DNA of 64,000 bases, from the NCBI RefSeq assembly GCF_009707365.1, contig NZ_CP046122.1, positions 3,038,001-3,102,000 of the forward strand, given 5' to 3'. The notes beneath the pieces are model-generated. The model ran no database searches. It saw only the letters and a list, made by a program, of their open reading frames with translations, and was not told where the DNA came from. The first letter of the stretch is position 1. Each line of letters begins with the position of its first letter. Source of the stretch: Microlunatus sp. Gsoil 973. Lineage in GTDB: Bacteria > Actinomycetota > Actinomycetes > Propionibacteriales > Propionibacteriaceae. The position numbers and the translations under genes were made by a program. Shown here one piece after another: positions 53,070-64,000 of the stretch.

Positions 53070-53497
53070 CTGCCGATGATCTCGAACTGGTAGATCAGCC
53101 GTTCCTCGGCGATCATGGTCTGTCGGAACTGCTCGAGCGGTAGCGGCTTGCCGTTCCAGAAGAGTGACCCCTCGGGCGGGTTCAGGCCGGCCTGCATCAC
53201 GGTGAACAGTGCAACGTTCTGATCCGCCGCCTCCGGGCCGTCCAGAATCGACACCCTGGTGTCCAGGCTCAGGTAGCTGTAGGAATCGTCGGGCGAACTG
53301 CCGAAGACGAACAGGGTGCAGCGTGGATCGCGGAGCACCAGGCCCGTTCGTTTGCGGGCCGCGGTGCCGGAGCTCCACAGCTTGCCGTCCACGACCGCGA
53401 TACCGCAGCGCACCGCATGTGGGCTGCCGTCGGGCCGGAGGGTGATCATCGCTGCTGCGTGATGGCCGGTCAGGTAGTCGGCGACCTTCGGGTCCAT
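53054..53497 (-). CDS. Pyridoxamine 5'-phosphate oxidase-fold protein
   Basis: 147 residues, PPOX-like split barrel: HHAAAMITLRPDGSPHAVRC, then VVDGKLWSSGTAARKRTGLVLRDPRCT (of which WSSGTAARKRTGLVLRDPR is the strand and phosphate-contacting pattern of F420-dependent relatives). Start ATG at 53497 (MDPKVADYL) is chosen; a further start at 53518 would add MIGNLLT. It overlaps the 3' end of the convergent kinase gene by 16 bp. Cofactor is open. Confidence 0.75.
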   Translation of the reverse strand: MDPKVADYLTGHHAAAMITLRPDGSPHAVRCGIAVVDGKLWSSGTAARKRTGLVLRDPRCTLFVFGSSPDDSYSYLSLDTRVSILDGPEAADQNVALFTVMQAGLNPPEGSLFWNGKPLPLEQFRQTMIAEERLIYQFEIIGSYGMF

Positions 53498-53622
53498 GGT
53501 CAGCAGGTTACCGATCATCCGCGCGTCCGGGCACCCTCAGATATCGCTTCTCGTCGCCGGATGTTCTGCGTTCCCGGATTGGATTCGGGGTCGGGTCCGG
53601 CTGTCTCCTAGGCTTGCGACCC

Positions 53623-54439
53623 ATGACCGAATCCGTCCTCTCTGGGCGGCCGACGCAGCGATCCGGGCAGACCGAGAGCCCGGGTCCGCGGACGAACCGT
53701 CCCGCTGCGCCGGCCTTCGCCAAGCTCTCCAGTCCATACTTCGGCATGCTCGTCGCCGGCTTCATCGGCGTGATGCTGATCAGCAACATCACGGGCACCA
53801 AGGGTGTCGTCCTCTTTCCGTTCCTCCGTTTCCATGCCGGCCCGTTCTCCATGCAAGGCCTGGTCACCGACGGCGCTTTCTATCTCTTCCCCGCCGCCTA
53901 CATCCTCGGCGATGTGATCAGCGAGGTGTACGGCTTCCGGGCCATGCGGCGGGTGATCATCGCCGGATTCGGCGTCCTGCTCTTCGCCTCGCTGTGTTTC
54001 ATCATCACCATCCATCTGCCGGCCGCGCCGTTCTACACGGGCCAGCAGGCCTTCGAGACGGTCGCCGGCGTCGTCCCCCGGTTCCTGGTCGCCGGGTTGG
54101 CCGGCTATCTGTGCGGTGAGTTCCTCAATTCCCTGGTCCTGGTGAAGATGAAGCAGCGCAGCGGGGGAACGCAAGCTGTGGGCCAGGCTGCTGGGCAGCA
54201 CCGTTGTCGGCGAGTTCGCCGACACCCTGGTCTTCTGCTCGATCGCGGCCGGCGCGCTGGGAATCTCGACCTGGGCCGATTTCACGAACTACACCGTGAT
54301 CGGTTTCCTGTGGAAGACGCTGGTCGAGATCCTCGTCATGCCGATCACCTACCGGGTGACTGCGGCGCTCAAACGCCGGGAACCGACCTATCAGGAAGCG
54401 CTGCGGGCGGCCGAAGCAGCCGCTGCCGACCCCCGCTGA
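53623..54439 (+). pseudogene. Queuosine precursor transporter (YhhQ/QueT-like VUT family), frameshifted
   Basis: Six-helix VUT-family membrane protein that would import preQ0/preQ1 for tRNA queuosine. Frame one has the family start SSPYFGMLVAGFIGVMLISNITGTKG and GAFYLFPAAYILGDVISEVYGF (parts of each), then GEFLNSLVLVKMKQRSG. After an extra G in the five-G run 54163-54167 the coding resumes one frame over: ERKLWARLLGSTVVGEFADT, LVFCSIAAGALGIS, then TVIGFLWKTLVEILVMPITY and a stop at 54439. Corrected length 271. ATG 53623 with TAGGCT 9 bases upstream suggests a leaderless transcript. Confidence 0.85.
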
Positions 54440-54458
54440 GATCCGGTGCAGCTGGAGA

Positions 54459-55409
54459 TCAGGCCCGAGCCGACCCGCCGGCATCGGTGATCATCTCCTT
54501 GACCCAGACAAGCGCGTCGCCGCGCTCGTCCGGATCGACGGCCGCAGCCAGGCCGCCGACGCCGCGGATGTTGGCGTACATCCGGGTCAGCACCGCCAGC
54601 CGATAGGCGGCATCCACCTGCTCCAGCAGAGTTTTCTGCGACCAGCCGGCGGAGCGCCACGGCTCGAGATAGATGTCGACCAGCCGGCGGATCTCCCGAT
54701 CGTCGAACGTCCTGCCGACCCTGCGGGTCAACCGACCCAGCGTCACCCGAAGGGTGCAGAACGGGTGGCTGATCACGCTGTCGCCCCAGTCGATGATCTT
54801 CAGTCGGCGGAGGCCGGCGTCGGTCAGCAGGTTGCCCTCGTGCAGATCGTCGTGCTGCAGCGCGGGCGGCACTCCGTCGGCGAGTACGGCAGACAGCTCG
54901 ATGATCTGCGGTCGGAGCGCTCCGATCGCGGTCAACTCCTCCGTGCTGATCCGGGGCGCGTCACCTGGCAGCGCCTGCAGACCGGAGAGGAGTTCGTCGT
55001 ACCAGCGGGTGAGCCGGACCGGGGAGAAGTCCGGCACCCCGGCGGCCGCAAGATCGGACACGTCGACCCGACGCTGGAGTTCGGCGTAGGGTCCGAGGGC
55101 TCGACGCCAGATCTCCAGTTGCTGATCCCCCGTCAGCTCAAGATCATCAAGTCGGCGACCGGCGTCGGCGATCAGGCTCCACGGCTGACCGGAATGTGTG
55201 ATCACCTCCGGCAGCAACGGATCGGCCAGGTCGCTGAGCAGGGCCAGCAGCCGGGTCTCATAGACCGTGTCGGCCTTGTTGATCTTCAGCCACCAAAGTC
55301 GACCTTGCGCCCTGACCTCGGCGATTTCGGACCACGGCCGGCTGCGCACCGGTGTGATCGCCGCGTCGGGCAGGACGCCGCGTGCCCATTCGATCGCCCG
55401 TTCGTCCAC
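54459..55409 (-). CDS. Aminoglycoside phosphotransferase-fold kinase (third of four)
   Basis: 316 residues. N-lobe WWLKINKADTVYETRLLALL, catalytic loop LQHDDLHEGNLLTD (H-x-D-x4-N) and LKIIDWGDSVISHPFCTLRV. A complete motif set suggests an active kinase. It is convergent with the queuosine-precursor transporter gene. The substrate is unknown. GTG or ATG start at 55409. Confidence 0.77.
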   Translation of the reverse strand: MDERAIEWARGVLPDAAITPVRSRPWSEIAEVRAQGRLWWLKINKADTVYETRLLALLSDLADPLLPEVITHSGQPWSLIADAGRRLDDLELTGDQQLEIWRRALGPYAELQRRVDVSDLAAAGVPDFSPVRLTRWYDELLSGLQALPGDAPRISTEELTAIGALRPQIIELSAVLADGVPPALQHDDLHEGNLLTDAGLRRLKIIDWGDSVISHPFCTLRVTLGRLTRRVGRTFDDREIRRLVDIYLEPWRSAGWSQKTLLEQVDAAYRLAVLTRMYANIRGVGGLAAAVDPDERGDALVWVKEMITDAGGSARA

Positions 55410-55476
55410 GACGGTCGACCCTGCCCTACCGCCGCCCGTACGTCCAGTTCATTGCTGAGCCGTCGCCGGCGTTGCT

Positions 55477-56115
55477 TCAGCTGCGCCGCTGCCCCAGCAT
55501 CCAGTCGTAGAGCGCCGGATCGTCGTAAGCGGCGGTCCAGGAATCGTGTCCGCCCGTCGGTTTGATCGTGGCGCGGACGTCACCACCCAGCTGCTCCAGT
55601 GCCGCGACCATGCGGGTGGTGCCGGTCACCGGGACCACCGGGTCGTCCTCGTTGTGGAACGCCCAGATCGGCAGTCCGACGAGCCGCCGGGCCATCCAGG
55701 GCCCAGCGTTTCCGCAGATCGGTACAACGGCGGCGAACCGCTCCGGATAACGCGCTGCCAGCTGCCAGGCGCCGATGCCGCCCATACTGAGTCCGGTGAG
55801 GTAGACCCGTTCCGGATCGACCGGATGGGTCGTCAGTAGCTCGTCCAGCAAAGCGTCCAGGGCTTCCTCCTGCCAGGTCCACCAACTGTCGGTCGGGCAC
55901 TGTGGAGCGGCCAGGATGAACGGCAGCTGCTGCCCTGCGGCGATCTGCTTGGGTGGACCGTGCACCGCTACCCGGTCAAGGTCATCGCCACGCTCGCCGG
56001 CGCCGTGCAGGAACAGCACCAGGGGCGACGGCTCGGCCAGCTCGTCGGGTCGATGCAGCCAATACGGCAGGTCGTAGGACCTGCTCACCGCTGCCTGAAA
56101 TCTCTTGGCCTCCAT
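55477..56115 (-). CDS. Alpha/beta hydrolase (phospholipase/carboxylesterase-like, prolyl oligopeptidase family)
   Basis: 212 residues. N-terminal PLVLFLHGAGERGDDLDRVA with oxyanion-hole HGAG, nucleophile elbow LTGLSMGGIGAWQLAARYP (GxSxG), acid in NEDDPVVPVTGT and the final His in TGGHDSWTAAYDDPALY. This is the layout of short dienelactone-hydrolase or esterase proteins (YtxM/YpfH type). ATG at 56115 is preceded by an unremarkable site. Substrate unknown. Neighbour kinases are not clearly related. Confidence 0.8.
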   Translation of the reverse strand: MEAKRFQAAVSRSYDLPYWLHRPDELAEPSPLVLFLHGAGERGDDLDRVAVHGPPKQIAAGQQLPFILAAPQCPTDSWWTWQEEALDALLDELLTTHPVDPERVYLTGLSMGGIGAWQLAARYPERFAAVVPICGNAGPWMARRLVGLPIWAFHNEDDPVVPVTGTTRMVAALEQLGGDVRATIKPTGGHDSWTAAYDDPALYDWMLGQRRS

Positions 56116-56178
56116 GCCAACAGTTGATCATGGAGCCGGCGACGACGCGGTACCGGGTCCGACCGGCACGCCACAGCC

Positions 56179-57138
56179 TCAGACCAGGCCGTCGACCTGC
56201 CGCAGGTTGGCAACGGTGAGTTGTCGCCTGCGTCGGGTCCATGCGGTGGCCAAGCCCTCCGGGGGTGGCGCGCCGATGATCGTCATCAGCAGGTGCACAG
56301 CCCGCCAGTCCGGCAGATCTCCGCCGCGCGCCCGCGCGTAGCTGTCCCAGAAGGCCCTGCGCAGCGTCGAGAACTCCGCTTCCCAGGCGAAGATCCCGAA
56401 GCCCCACTCGCCGAAGTCGAAGTCGCTCAGCGGGTGTTGCACACCGGCACTCTCCCAGTCGATCAGCCCGATCACCTGCTGATCGGCGCCGATCATGATC
56501 TGGCCCTCATTGAGGTCGCGGTGAGTGAGGGTGGGCGCGAGGTCCAGACACGGCCGGATGACCTCAAGCCAACGGTCGACCCGGGTCCCGGGCAACCCGG
56601 CGGCCTCGGCCAGCGCGTAACTGATCTTCTCCACGCGGCCAGGCTCGAGGTAGTCCACGAAGTGCCGCAGCTCCGCCTCGAACGGGTCGGGACTGTGCGG
56701 TGTCGGCGCCGCGATCGATTCGGGGACCTGGCTGACCGGGATGCTGTGGCAGTCGGCGATCACCTGGCCCAACCCGGTGAGCATGCGTTGCACAGCGACC
56801 AGGTCGGCGGAGTTCTCGTAGGCAGCCCAGGAGCGGGCGGCGTACCGGGAGATCACCGTCACCGGATACGGCCAGAACTCGTCGTCGGTGATCCGTCCGA
56901 GCAGCCGTGGCGCGGGAATGTCGTAGGCAGCCAACAGCGGCAGCGCCGCGGCCTCCCGGTCAAGGCCGGGCACCCAGCGGTGGCTGCGGGGAAGGAGCAG
57001 AACCCGGTCCGGCGCGAGCACAGCGAACCGGTGCCAGCCCTCTCCGGTCAACTCGATTCCGGACAGCTCGGGAACGCCCAGGTGAACGCGGAGGCGCTCC
57101 CGTTGGGGCGGCGTCAGGACGACGTCGAGTGCACTCAC
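56179..57138 (-). CDS. Aminoglycoside phosphotransferase-fold kinase (fourth), with altered catalytic loop
   Basis: 319 residues. The catalytic loop reads THRDLNEGQIMIGADQQ, so the H-x-D-x4-N asparagine that binds the second metal is Gln, while VIGLIDWESAGVQHPLSDF keeps the DFG-like Asp. N-lobe: VLLLPRSHRWVPGLDREAAA. It may be a degenerate kinase or use Gln in place of Asn. GTG at 57138 is chosen because SALDVVLTPPQRERL follows it and further codons are unlike kinases. Followed by the esterase gene on the same strand. Confidence 0.75.
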   Translation of the reverse strand: MSALDVVLTPPQRERLRVHLGVPELSGIELTGEGWHRFAVLAPDRVLLLPRSHRWVPGLDREAAALPLLAAYDIPAPRLLGRITDDEFWPYPVTVISRYAARSWAAYENSADLVAVQRMLTGLGQVIADCHSIPVSQVPESIAAPTPHSPDPFEAELRHFVDYLEPGRVEKISYALAEAAGLPGTRVDRWLEVIRPCLDLAPTLTHRDLNEGQIMIGADQQVIGLIDWESAGVQHPLSDFDFGEWGFGIFAWEAEFSTLRRAFWDSYARARGGDLPDWRAVHLLMTIIGAPPPEGLATAWTRRRRQLTVANLRQVDGLV

Positions 57139-57172
57139 CGAAGGAATGGTGCCGTGTCGGCGCGCTACGTCT

Positions 57173-57400
57173 CTAGCCGGTTTCGTAATAACTACCGCGG
57201 AGGTAGTCGTGGACCGCCTTCTCGGGAACCCGGAAGCTGCGCCCGAACCGGGCCGCTTCGAGCTCACCGGAATGGATCATCCGGTAGACAGACATCTTGG
57301 ACACGCGCATCACGGCTGCCACCTCGGCCACCGTGAGGAATTTCACTCCCGACAGTGACCCGTCCAGTGGGGTCACATCGGAAGAATCACTGTTCGCCAT
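57173..57400 (-). CDS. Excisionase-type helix-turn-helix protein (Rv0500A-like)
   Basis: 75 residues from ATG 57400 (79 from the GTG at 57412). A single MerR/excisionase-type HTH: FLTVAEVAAVMRVSKMSVYR, then HSGELEAARFGRSFRVPEKA. Similar small proteins lie next to proC in mycobacteria (Rv0500A), so it belongs to the conserved block rather than to a mobile element. Target unknown. Confidence 0.82.
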   Translation of the reverse strand: MANSDSSDVTPLDGSLSGVKFLTVAEVAAVMRVSKMSVYRMIHSGELEAARFGRSFRVPEKAVHDYLRGSYYETG

Positions 57401-57609
57401 GTGTGCACACACCTATCTGACGCACGTCCCGGCCGGCTTCCCCTCCGGCTCTGTTACGCGCATCTACTGTGAGACTAGTGGCAACAGAGGCACTTGGGAA
57501 AGTCGAGCGGCAACAATTCGGGCGACACGCCGCACCAGATGCTTGACCCGAAAGGATCTCTGGTCCTGATCCGTCACGAACCAGGCCCAGCAGGACCGCG
57601 GCGGACCGG

Positions 57610-58763
57610 TCAGAGGCCGGGATCGAGCCCGAGGTCGGGGAACACCGCGCGCCGAGTCGCCAGAATGGCCTGGTCCACCCGGCTCGACGGGTCGATTCCG
57701 GCGGTGATCGGGGTGAACTCGACCGGGCCGCCATCGGTCATGCTCATCGGGGCGCCCTCGCCGATCTCGTCCCGCCAGTTCTGCGGGATCGAGGTCTGCG
57801 GCGCGATCGGAGTTCCGGCGATGATCCCCAGCAGATGCGCCCAGGCCCGCGGCACCACGTCCTGCAGTGCGTAGCCACCGCCACCGGCGGCCACCCACCG
57901 GCCGCCGGTGAGGTCGGCAGCCAGTTCGGCCAGCGCCAGATAGGACGCCCGCTGGCCGTCGACGGTGAGCCGGAGGTCGGCCAGCGGATCGGCATAGTGC
58001 GAATCACAGCCGTGCTGGGTCACCAGGACGGTCGGTCGGAACGCGGCCAGTGCCTCCGGAACGATCGCATCGAAGGCCCGCAACCAGGCAAGATCATCGG
58101 TGCCCGAGGGCAATGCGATGTTGATCGCCGAACCCTCGGCATCCGGGCCACCGGTCTCATGCGGATAGCCGGTGCCGGGGAACAATTCGACGGGCGTCTC
58201 GTGCAGGCTGATCGTCAGCACGCGCGGATCGTTGTAGAAGATCGTCTGCACCCCGTCACCGTGGTGGACGTCGACGTCGACGTAGGCGACCCGTTCACAT
58301 CCCTCCTCCAGCAGCCAATCGATGGCGATGGCGAGATCGTTGTAGATGCAGAATCCGCTGGCGGCGTTCGGCATCGCGTGATGCAGACCGCCGGCGATGT
58401 TCACCGCACGGAGCACATCTCCGTTCCACACCGCCCGGGCCGCGTCCACACTCGCCGTGACGATCTGGCTCGACACCTCGTGCATCCCCGGGAAGACCGG
58501 GTTGTCGTCGGTGCCGAGGGCGAAGATCGGATTGGGTTCGCCGGCTCTGACGGCGTCGATGTAGGCGTCGGTGTGCACCCGGCGAAGTAGTCGATCATCT
58601 GTCGGCGACGGCTCGACCACCTGGAGATGATCAAGGATGCCCAGGGCGCGGGCCAACGTGACCGCGTTGCGTACCCGCCCGGGGCCCATCGGGTGGGTCG
58701 AGCCGAAGTCGTACCGGGCCAGGGCGTCGGAATAGATCAGCCGACCGACCGGGCCGCTGTCCG

Positions 58764-58767
<4 letters not shown>
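57610..58767 (-). CDS. acuC: Acetoin utilisation protein AcuC / histone deacetylase family
   Basis: 385 residues of the zinc deacetylase superfamily. Key residues are visible in GGLHHAMPNAASGFCIYND (His-His and zinc/tyrosine-pocket region), VDVDVHHGDGVQTIF (zinc Asp/His) and VLVTQHGCDSHYADPLADL. AcuC deacetylates acetyl-CoA synthetase in Bacillus; here the target is unknown. GTG 58767 overlaps the proC stop (GTGA), and it is the last gene of asd-proC-acuC. The run is on the minus strand. Confidence 0.88.
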
Positions 58768-61567
<2,800 letters not shown>

Positions 61568-61571
61568 GCCT

Positions 61572-62492
61572 TCAGCGGCGGACGAGGCCGCGAGCCAACA
61601 AGCTCAGATTGCCCGGCCGATCGGCGAATCGCCGCACCAGGTAGCCGTACCAGTCCGATCCGTACGGCAGCTGGATGCGTACGGTGTGCCCTGCCGCGAG
61701 CAGCCGCCGTTGTTCGGGCAGTCCGACGCCGTACAGGAACTGGAACTCCAGATCACCCGGCGCGCGTCCGGCCTGCACCGCAAGCGCCTCGGCGATCCTG
61801 ATCAAGCGCTTGTCGTGGGTGGCGATCATCGGATAGCCGTTGCCGTTGATCAGGATCTTGAGGCAGCGTACGTAGGACTTGTCGACGTCGGCCGGTCGGG
61901 CGTACGCGATCGCCTCGTCCTCCAGGTGGACACCCTTGACCAGCCGAACCCGCGAACGGGTGGCGGCAAGATCATGGCAGTCGCTTTCGGTTCTCCGCAG
62001 CCCGGAGTGCACCACGACGGCGGTGTCCGGGTAGTCCTGCCGCAGCTCCTCGGCCAGCGCCAGCGTCTCATCCGCCGCCCGGTGATCCTCCAGGTCGGCG
62101 ATGACGGTTGTCCCCGCGGCCCGGGCCGCAATGCAGATCACTCGGGCGTTCTCCAGCACGTCGTCACCGTCGGGTAGCTCCAGACCGATCGCCGCCGGTT
62201 TGATCGACACCTCCGCCCGCGTCGCCAGCTTCTCCTTGCGCAACCGGTCCACCAGATCGAGATACCTGCGCGTCCATTGATCCGCCTGGTCGCGATCGGC
62301 GGTTTCCCCCGCCAGATGTTCGAGGGTGACGGTCAGACCCTCATCGACCAACCGACGGGCTGCAGCGATCGCATCGTCCAGGTGATCGCCGGCGACGAAG
62401 TTGCGGACCAGCAGATCGGTTGGCGGAAAGCCGGTGATCATCCTTCTCACCGCGTCGTTCCGGGATATGCCGAGCAGCGTTTCCCGCAGCAT
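61572..62492 (-). CDS. Proline dehydrogenase
   Basis: 306 residues, monofunctional PRODH flavoenzyme barrel. It oxidises proline to pyrroline-5-carboxylate with FAD. Signatures: TLEHLAGETAD, VSIKPAAIGLELP, RVRLVKGVHLEDEA, FQFLYGV and the C-terminal LPYGSDWYGYLVRRFADRPG. A P5C dehydrogenase is not within the window. ATG 62492. No clear regulator. Confidence 0.92.
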   Translation of the reverse strand: MLRETLLGISRNDAVRRMITGFPPTDLLVRNFVAGDHLDDAIAAARRLVDEGLTVTLEHLAGETADRDQADQWTRRYLDLVDRLRKEKLATRAEVSIKPAAIGLELPDGDDVLENARVICIAARAAGTTVIADLEDHRAADETLALAEELRQDYPDTAVVVHSGLRRTESDCHDLAATRSRVRLVKGVHLEDEAIAYARPADVDKSYVRCLKILINGNGYPMIATHDKRLIRIAEALAVQAGRAPGDLEFQFLYGVGLPEQRRLLAAGHTVRIQLPYGSDWYGYLVRRFADRPGNLSLLARGLVRR

Positions 62493-62585
62493 CCGCCCTC
62501 CCTGTCCACGGGTCAGCGACCTGTTCGTCGGTTCGCAGCCACCCTAGCGACGACGGGGACATGCTTCGAGCCCCAGGTTCCGGGC

Positions 62586-63440
62586 TCAGGTGTGGCTGGC
62601 GACGCCTGTCGAATCCACCTGGTACGAGGTGCGGGCGGTGCCGGCCTCCAGGTGCAACCGGGCGAACGCCAACGACTCGGCGAGATCGATCTCGCGCTGC
62701 GCCCGGGTCGCGCTGCGCCGTGAATTGACCTCGAGCACGACGTGCCCGGAGTAGCCGGTCCCGGCCAGATACTGCAACGTCCGGTCCGCGTGCTGATCGC
62801 CCCGTCCCGGCACCAGGTGCTCGTCCTTCATCGACCCGGTGCCGTCGGTCAGGTGGACGTGGCCGAGCCGGTCGCCCCAGGACTTGGCCAGCTCGAGGGA
62901 CTGCTGGCCGGCGGTCGAGGCGTGGGAGAAGTCCAGGGTGAGATCGTCGTAGGCGAGTTGGGTCGGATCCCATTCAGGCAGGTAGGCCTTGAGCTCGGTG
63001 CCGCGCATCCGCCACGGATACATGTTCTCCAGACAGAACCGGACGCCGGTGCGGTCGGTCAGGTCGCGCAGTTTGGGAACGAAGTCACGCGCGTAGTCAC
63101 GCTGCCAGCGAAACGGCGGGTGCACCACGACAACGTCGGCATCAAGCTGCTTGGCTGCGGCGGCCGAGCGCTCGAGTTTGGCCCAGTTGTCGGTCCCCCA
63201 GGTGCGCTGGCTGATCAACAGGCAGGGCGCGTGGACCGAAACGACGGGGAGTTCGTGATAGTCGCGCAGCTTCTCCACGGCGTCGATGTCGGTGGAGACC
63301 GGATCGATTCCGACCATCAGTTCGATGCCGTCGTAGCCGAGCCGACCGGCGAGTTCGAAGGCACTCGACGTCGTCTCCGGATAGACCGACGACGTGGACA
63401 GCGCAATCCTGGGCGTCCGGACGTCGATGTTGTCTGTCAC
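62586..63440 (-). CDS. Sugar phosphate isomerase/epimerase (AP endonuclease 2-like TIM barrel)
   Basis: 284 residues, xylose isomerase-like barrel. Metal-ligand positions typical for the family: FCLENMYPW (Glu), LDFSHAST (Asp, His), LGHVHLTDGTG (His) and HVVLEVNSR (Glu). GTG at 63440 starts VTDNIDVRTPRIAL. TACATT lies about 8 bases upstream and GGAGGG abuts the GTG, so the transcript may be leaderless. Matches the Rv0498 position near proC (from memory). Substrate unknown. Confidence 0.8.
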   Translation of the reverse strand: MTDNIDVRTPRIALSTSSVYPETTSSAFELAGRLGYDGIELMVGIDPVSTDIDAVEKLRDYHELPVVSVHAPCLLISQRTWGTDNWAKLERSAAAAKQLDADVVVVHPPFRWQRDYARDFVPKLRDLTDRTGVRFCLENMYPWRMRGTELKAYLPEWDPTQLAYDDLTLDFSHASTAGQQSLELAKSWGDRLGHVHLTDGTGSMKDEHLVPGRGDQHADRTLQYLAGTGYSGHVVLEVNSRRSATRAQREIDLAESLAFARLHLEAGTARTSYQVDSTGVASHT

Positions 63441-63549
63441 CCCTCCAATGTAGTGCGGCGCGGACAATCCAGCGTGTCGGCAGCCTCGGTAGCCACCTTC
63501 TTCGGGGTTTGCACGCAGTGTCGGCACCGTGCCGCGTAGGCTGCGCGTC

Positions 63550-64000
63550 GTGCCGGAAGTCATGATCGGTTTTCCCCGGGCCTATGCGGAGTTCCCCAAC
63601 CCGGCGGACGACACCGAAGTGTTCAAAGTCGACCTCACGTGGTTGACGTCACGGTGGGAATGCATCTTCGGTCGGGGATGCGCAGGCATCTACGCCGACC
63701 GCCCCGACGACGGCTGTTGCACCCTGGGAGCCCACTTCGCCGACCTGGACGACGAGAAGCGGGTCCGGAAGGCGGTCAAGCGTCTCACCCCGGCGCTGTG
63801 GCAGAACTACAAGGAGGGCAAGAAGAACGGCTGGGTCGAGTACGAGGACGAGTCGACGGTCAACCCGGGCGAGGAGCCGGATCGCAAGACCCGGGTCCAC
63901 AACGGCGCCTGCATCTTCCTCAATCGGCCGGGGTTCCCGGGCGGTTACGGCTGTGCGCTGCATCACCTGGCGGCCAGCGAGGGCAGGGACTTCGTCGAGA
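63550..64000 (+). CDS. Conserved Cys-rich actinobacterial protein (Rv0495c-like), partial at window end
   Basis: Open from GTG 63550 to the last base (150 codons, no stop reached). Conserved segments: [70 protein letters not shown]. The Cys/His pattern suggests metal binding, but no function is known to me. Relatives sit at Rv0495c in M. tuberculosis, at the edge of the same block. TAGGCT at 63536-63541 ends 8 bases before the GTG, suggesting a leaderless start. The gene runs off the window. Confidence 0.82.
   Translation, partial: MPEVMIGFPRAYAEFPNPADDTEVFKVDLTWLTSRWECIFGRGCAGIYADRPDDGCCTLGAHFADLDDEKRVRKAVKRLTPALWQNYKEGKKNGWVEYEDESTVNPGEEPDRKTRVHNGACIFLNRPGFPGGYGCALHHLAASEGRDFVE

Noticed and set aside
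57173-57400. Excisionase of a prophage or integrative element
   Set aside because: No integrase, attachment site or phage genes nearby; the position beside proC matches the conserved Rv0500A-type gene.

Overview
The window is 64 kb of high-GC DNA from an actinomycete. The markers are a mycothione reductase, a Rex regulator leading a hemA-hemC gene pair with a Streptomyces-type Rex operator, the 33-residue ribosomal protein bS22, a CobA-HemD fusion, an excisionase-type HTH protein next to proC, and many GTG starts with 4-base ATGA/GTGA gene overlaps. Gene content and style fit Propionibacteriales (Microlunatus-like), but the genus is an inference; there is no rRNA or tRNA in the window to settle it. 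LAYOUT. 0-10.5 kb: scattered housekeeping and accessory genes (DUF2510 membrane protein, GH3 lipoprotein, mycothione reductase, AlkD-type protein, Nudix hydrolase, glycogen-debranching-like enzyme, PPOX-fold protein, phosphotransferase, acetyltransferase). 10.5-17.6 kb (minus strand): hemB-hemL-phosphatase-resA-ccdA-resB-ccsB, i.e. late heme precursor synthesis feeding the System II cytochrome c assembly machine. 17.7-22.1 kb: a multi-pass membrane protein, a 51-bp repeat array, a lone ChrB-like protein, and a flavin monooxygenase divergent from a MarR regulator with a perfect palindromic operator between them. 22.2-27.3 kb (minus): rex-hemA-hemC and hemD. 27.5-35.5 kb (plus): narGHJI-narK, respiratory nitrate reductase and nitrate/nitrite transporter. 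35.5-36.2 kb: three families of non-coding repeats. 36.2-37.7 kb: rhamnose mutarotase, glutaredoxin-like protein, HAD-IB phosphatase. 38-48.3 kb: one giant secreted surface protein built of 7 Ig-like and 17 DUF7507/DUF11-type repeats, with a sortase-like C-terminus. 48.3-64 kb: acyltransferase, SDR epimerase, bS22, exported DUF4185 protein, three more aminoglycoside-phosphotransferase-fold genes, PPOX protein, queuosine-precursor transporter, alpha/beta hydrolase, HTH protein, acuC-proC-asd, CPBP protease, proline dehydrogenase, sugar phosphate isomerase and the start of a Cys-rich conserved protein. HOW IT FITS TOGETHER. From memory of the M. tuberculosis map, most of the core genes match the block Rv0495c-Rv0529 (Rv0495c, Rv0498, proC, Rv0500A, bS22, galE2, Rv0502, serB1-like HAD, glutaredoxin, hemA/C/D/B, hemL, phosphatase, resA/ccdA/resB/ccsB). 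The nar cluster, the giant adhesin, the DUF4185 protein and the kinases look like insertions into that block. Rex (NADH/NAD sensing), heme synthesis, cytochrome c assembly and a heme/molybdenum nitrate reductase form one respiratory neighbourhood, with a Rex site between rex and narG. SEQUENCE QUALITY. Four genes (hemB, the giant surface protein, the acyltransferase, the queuosine transporter) are each broken by a single-base indel, three of them clearly in G/C runs, and hemC shows a possible compensating pair. This pattern suggests assembly errors more than gene decay, and it affects how the coding calls should be read.
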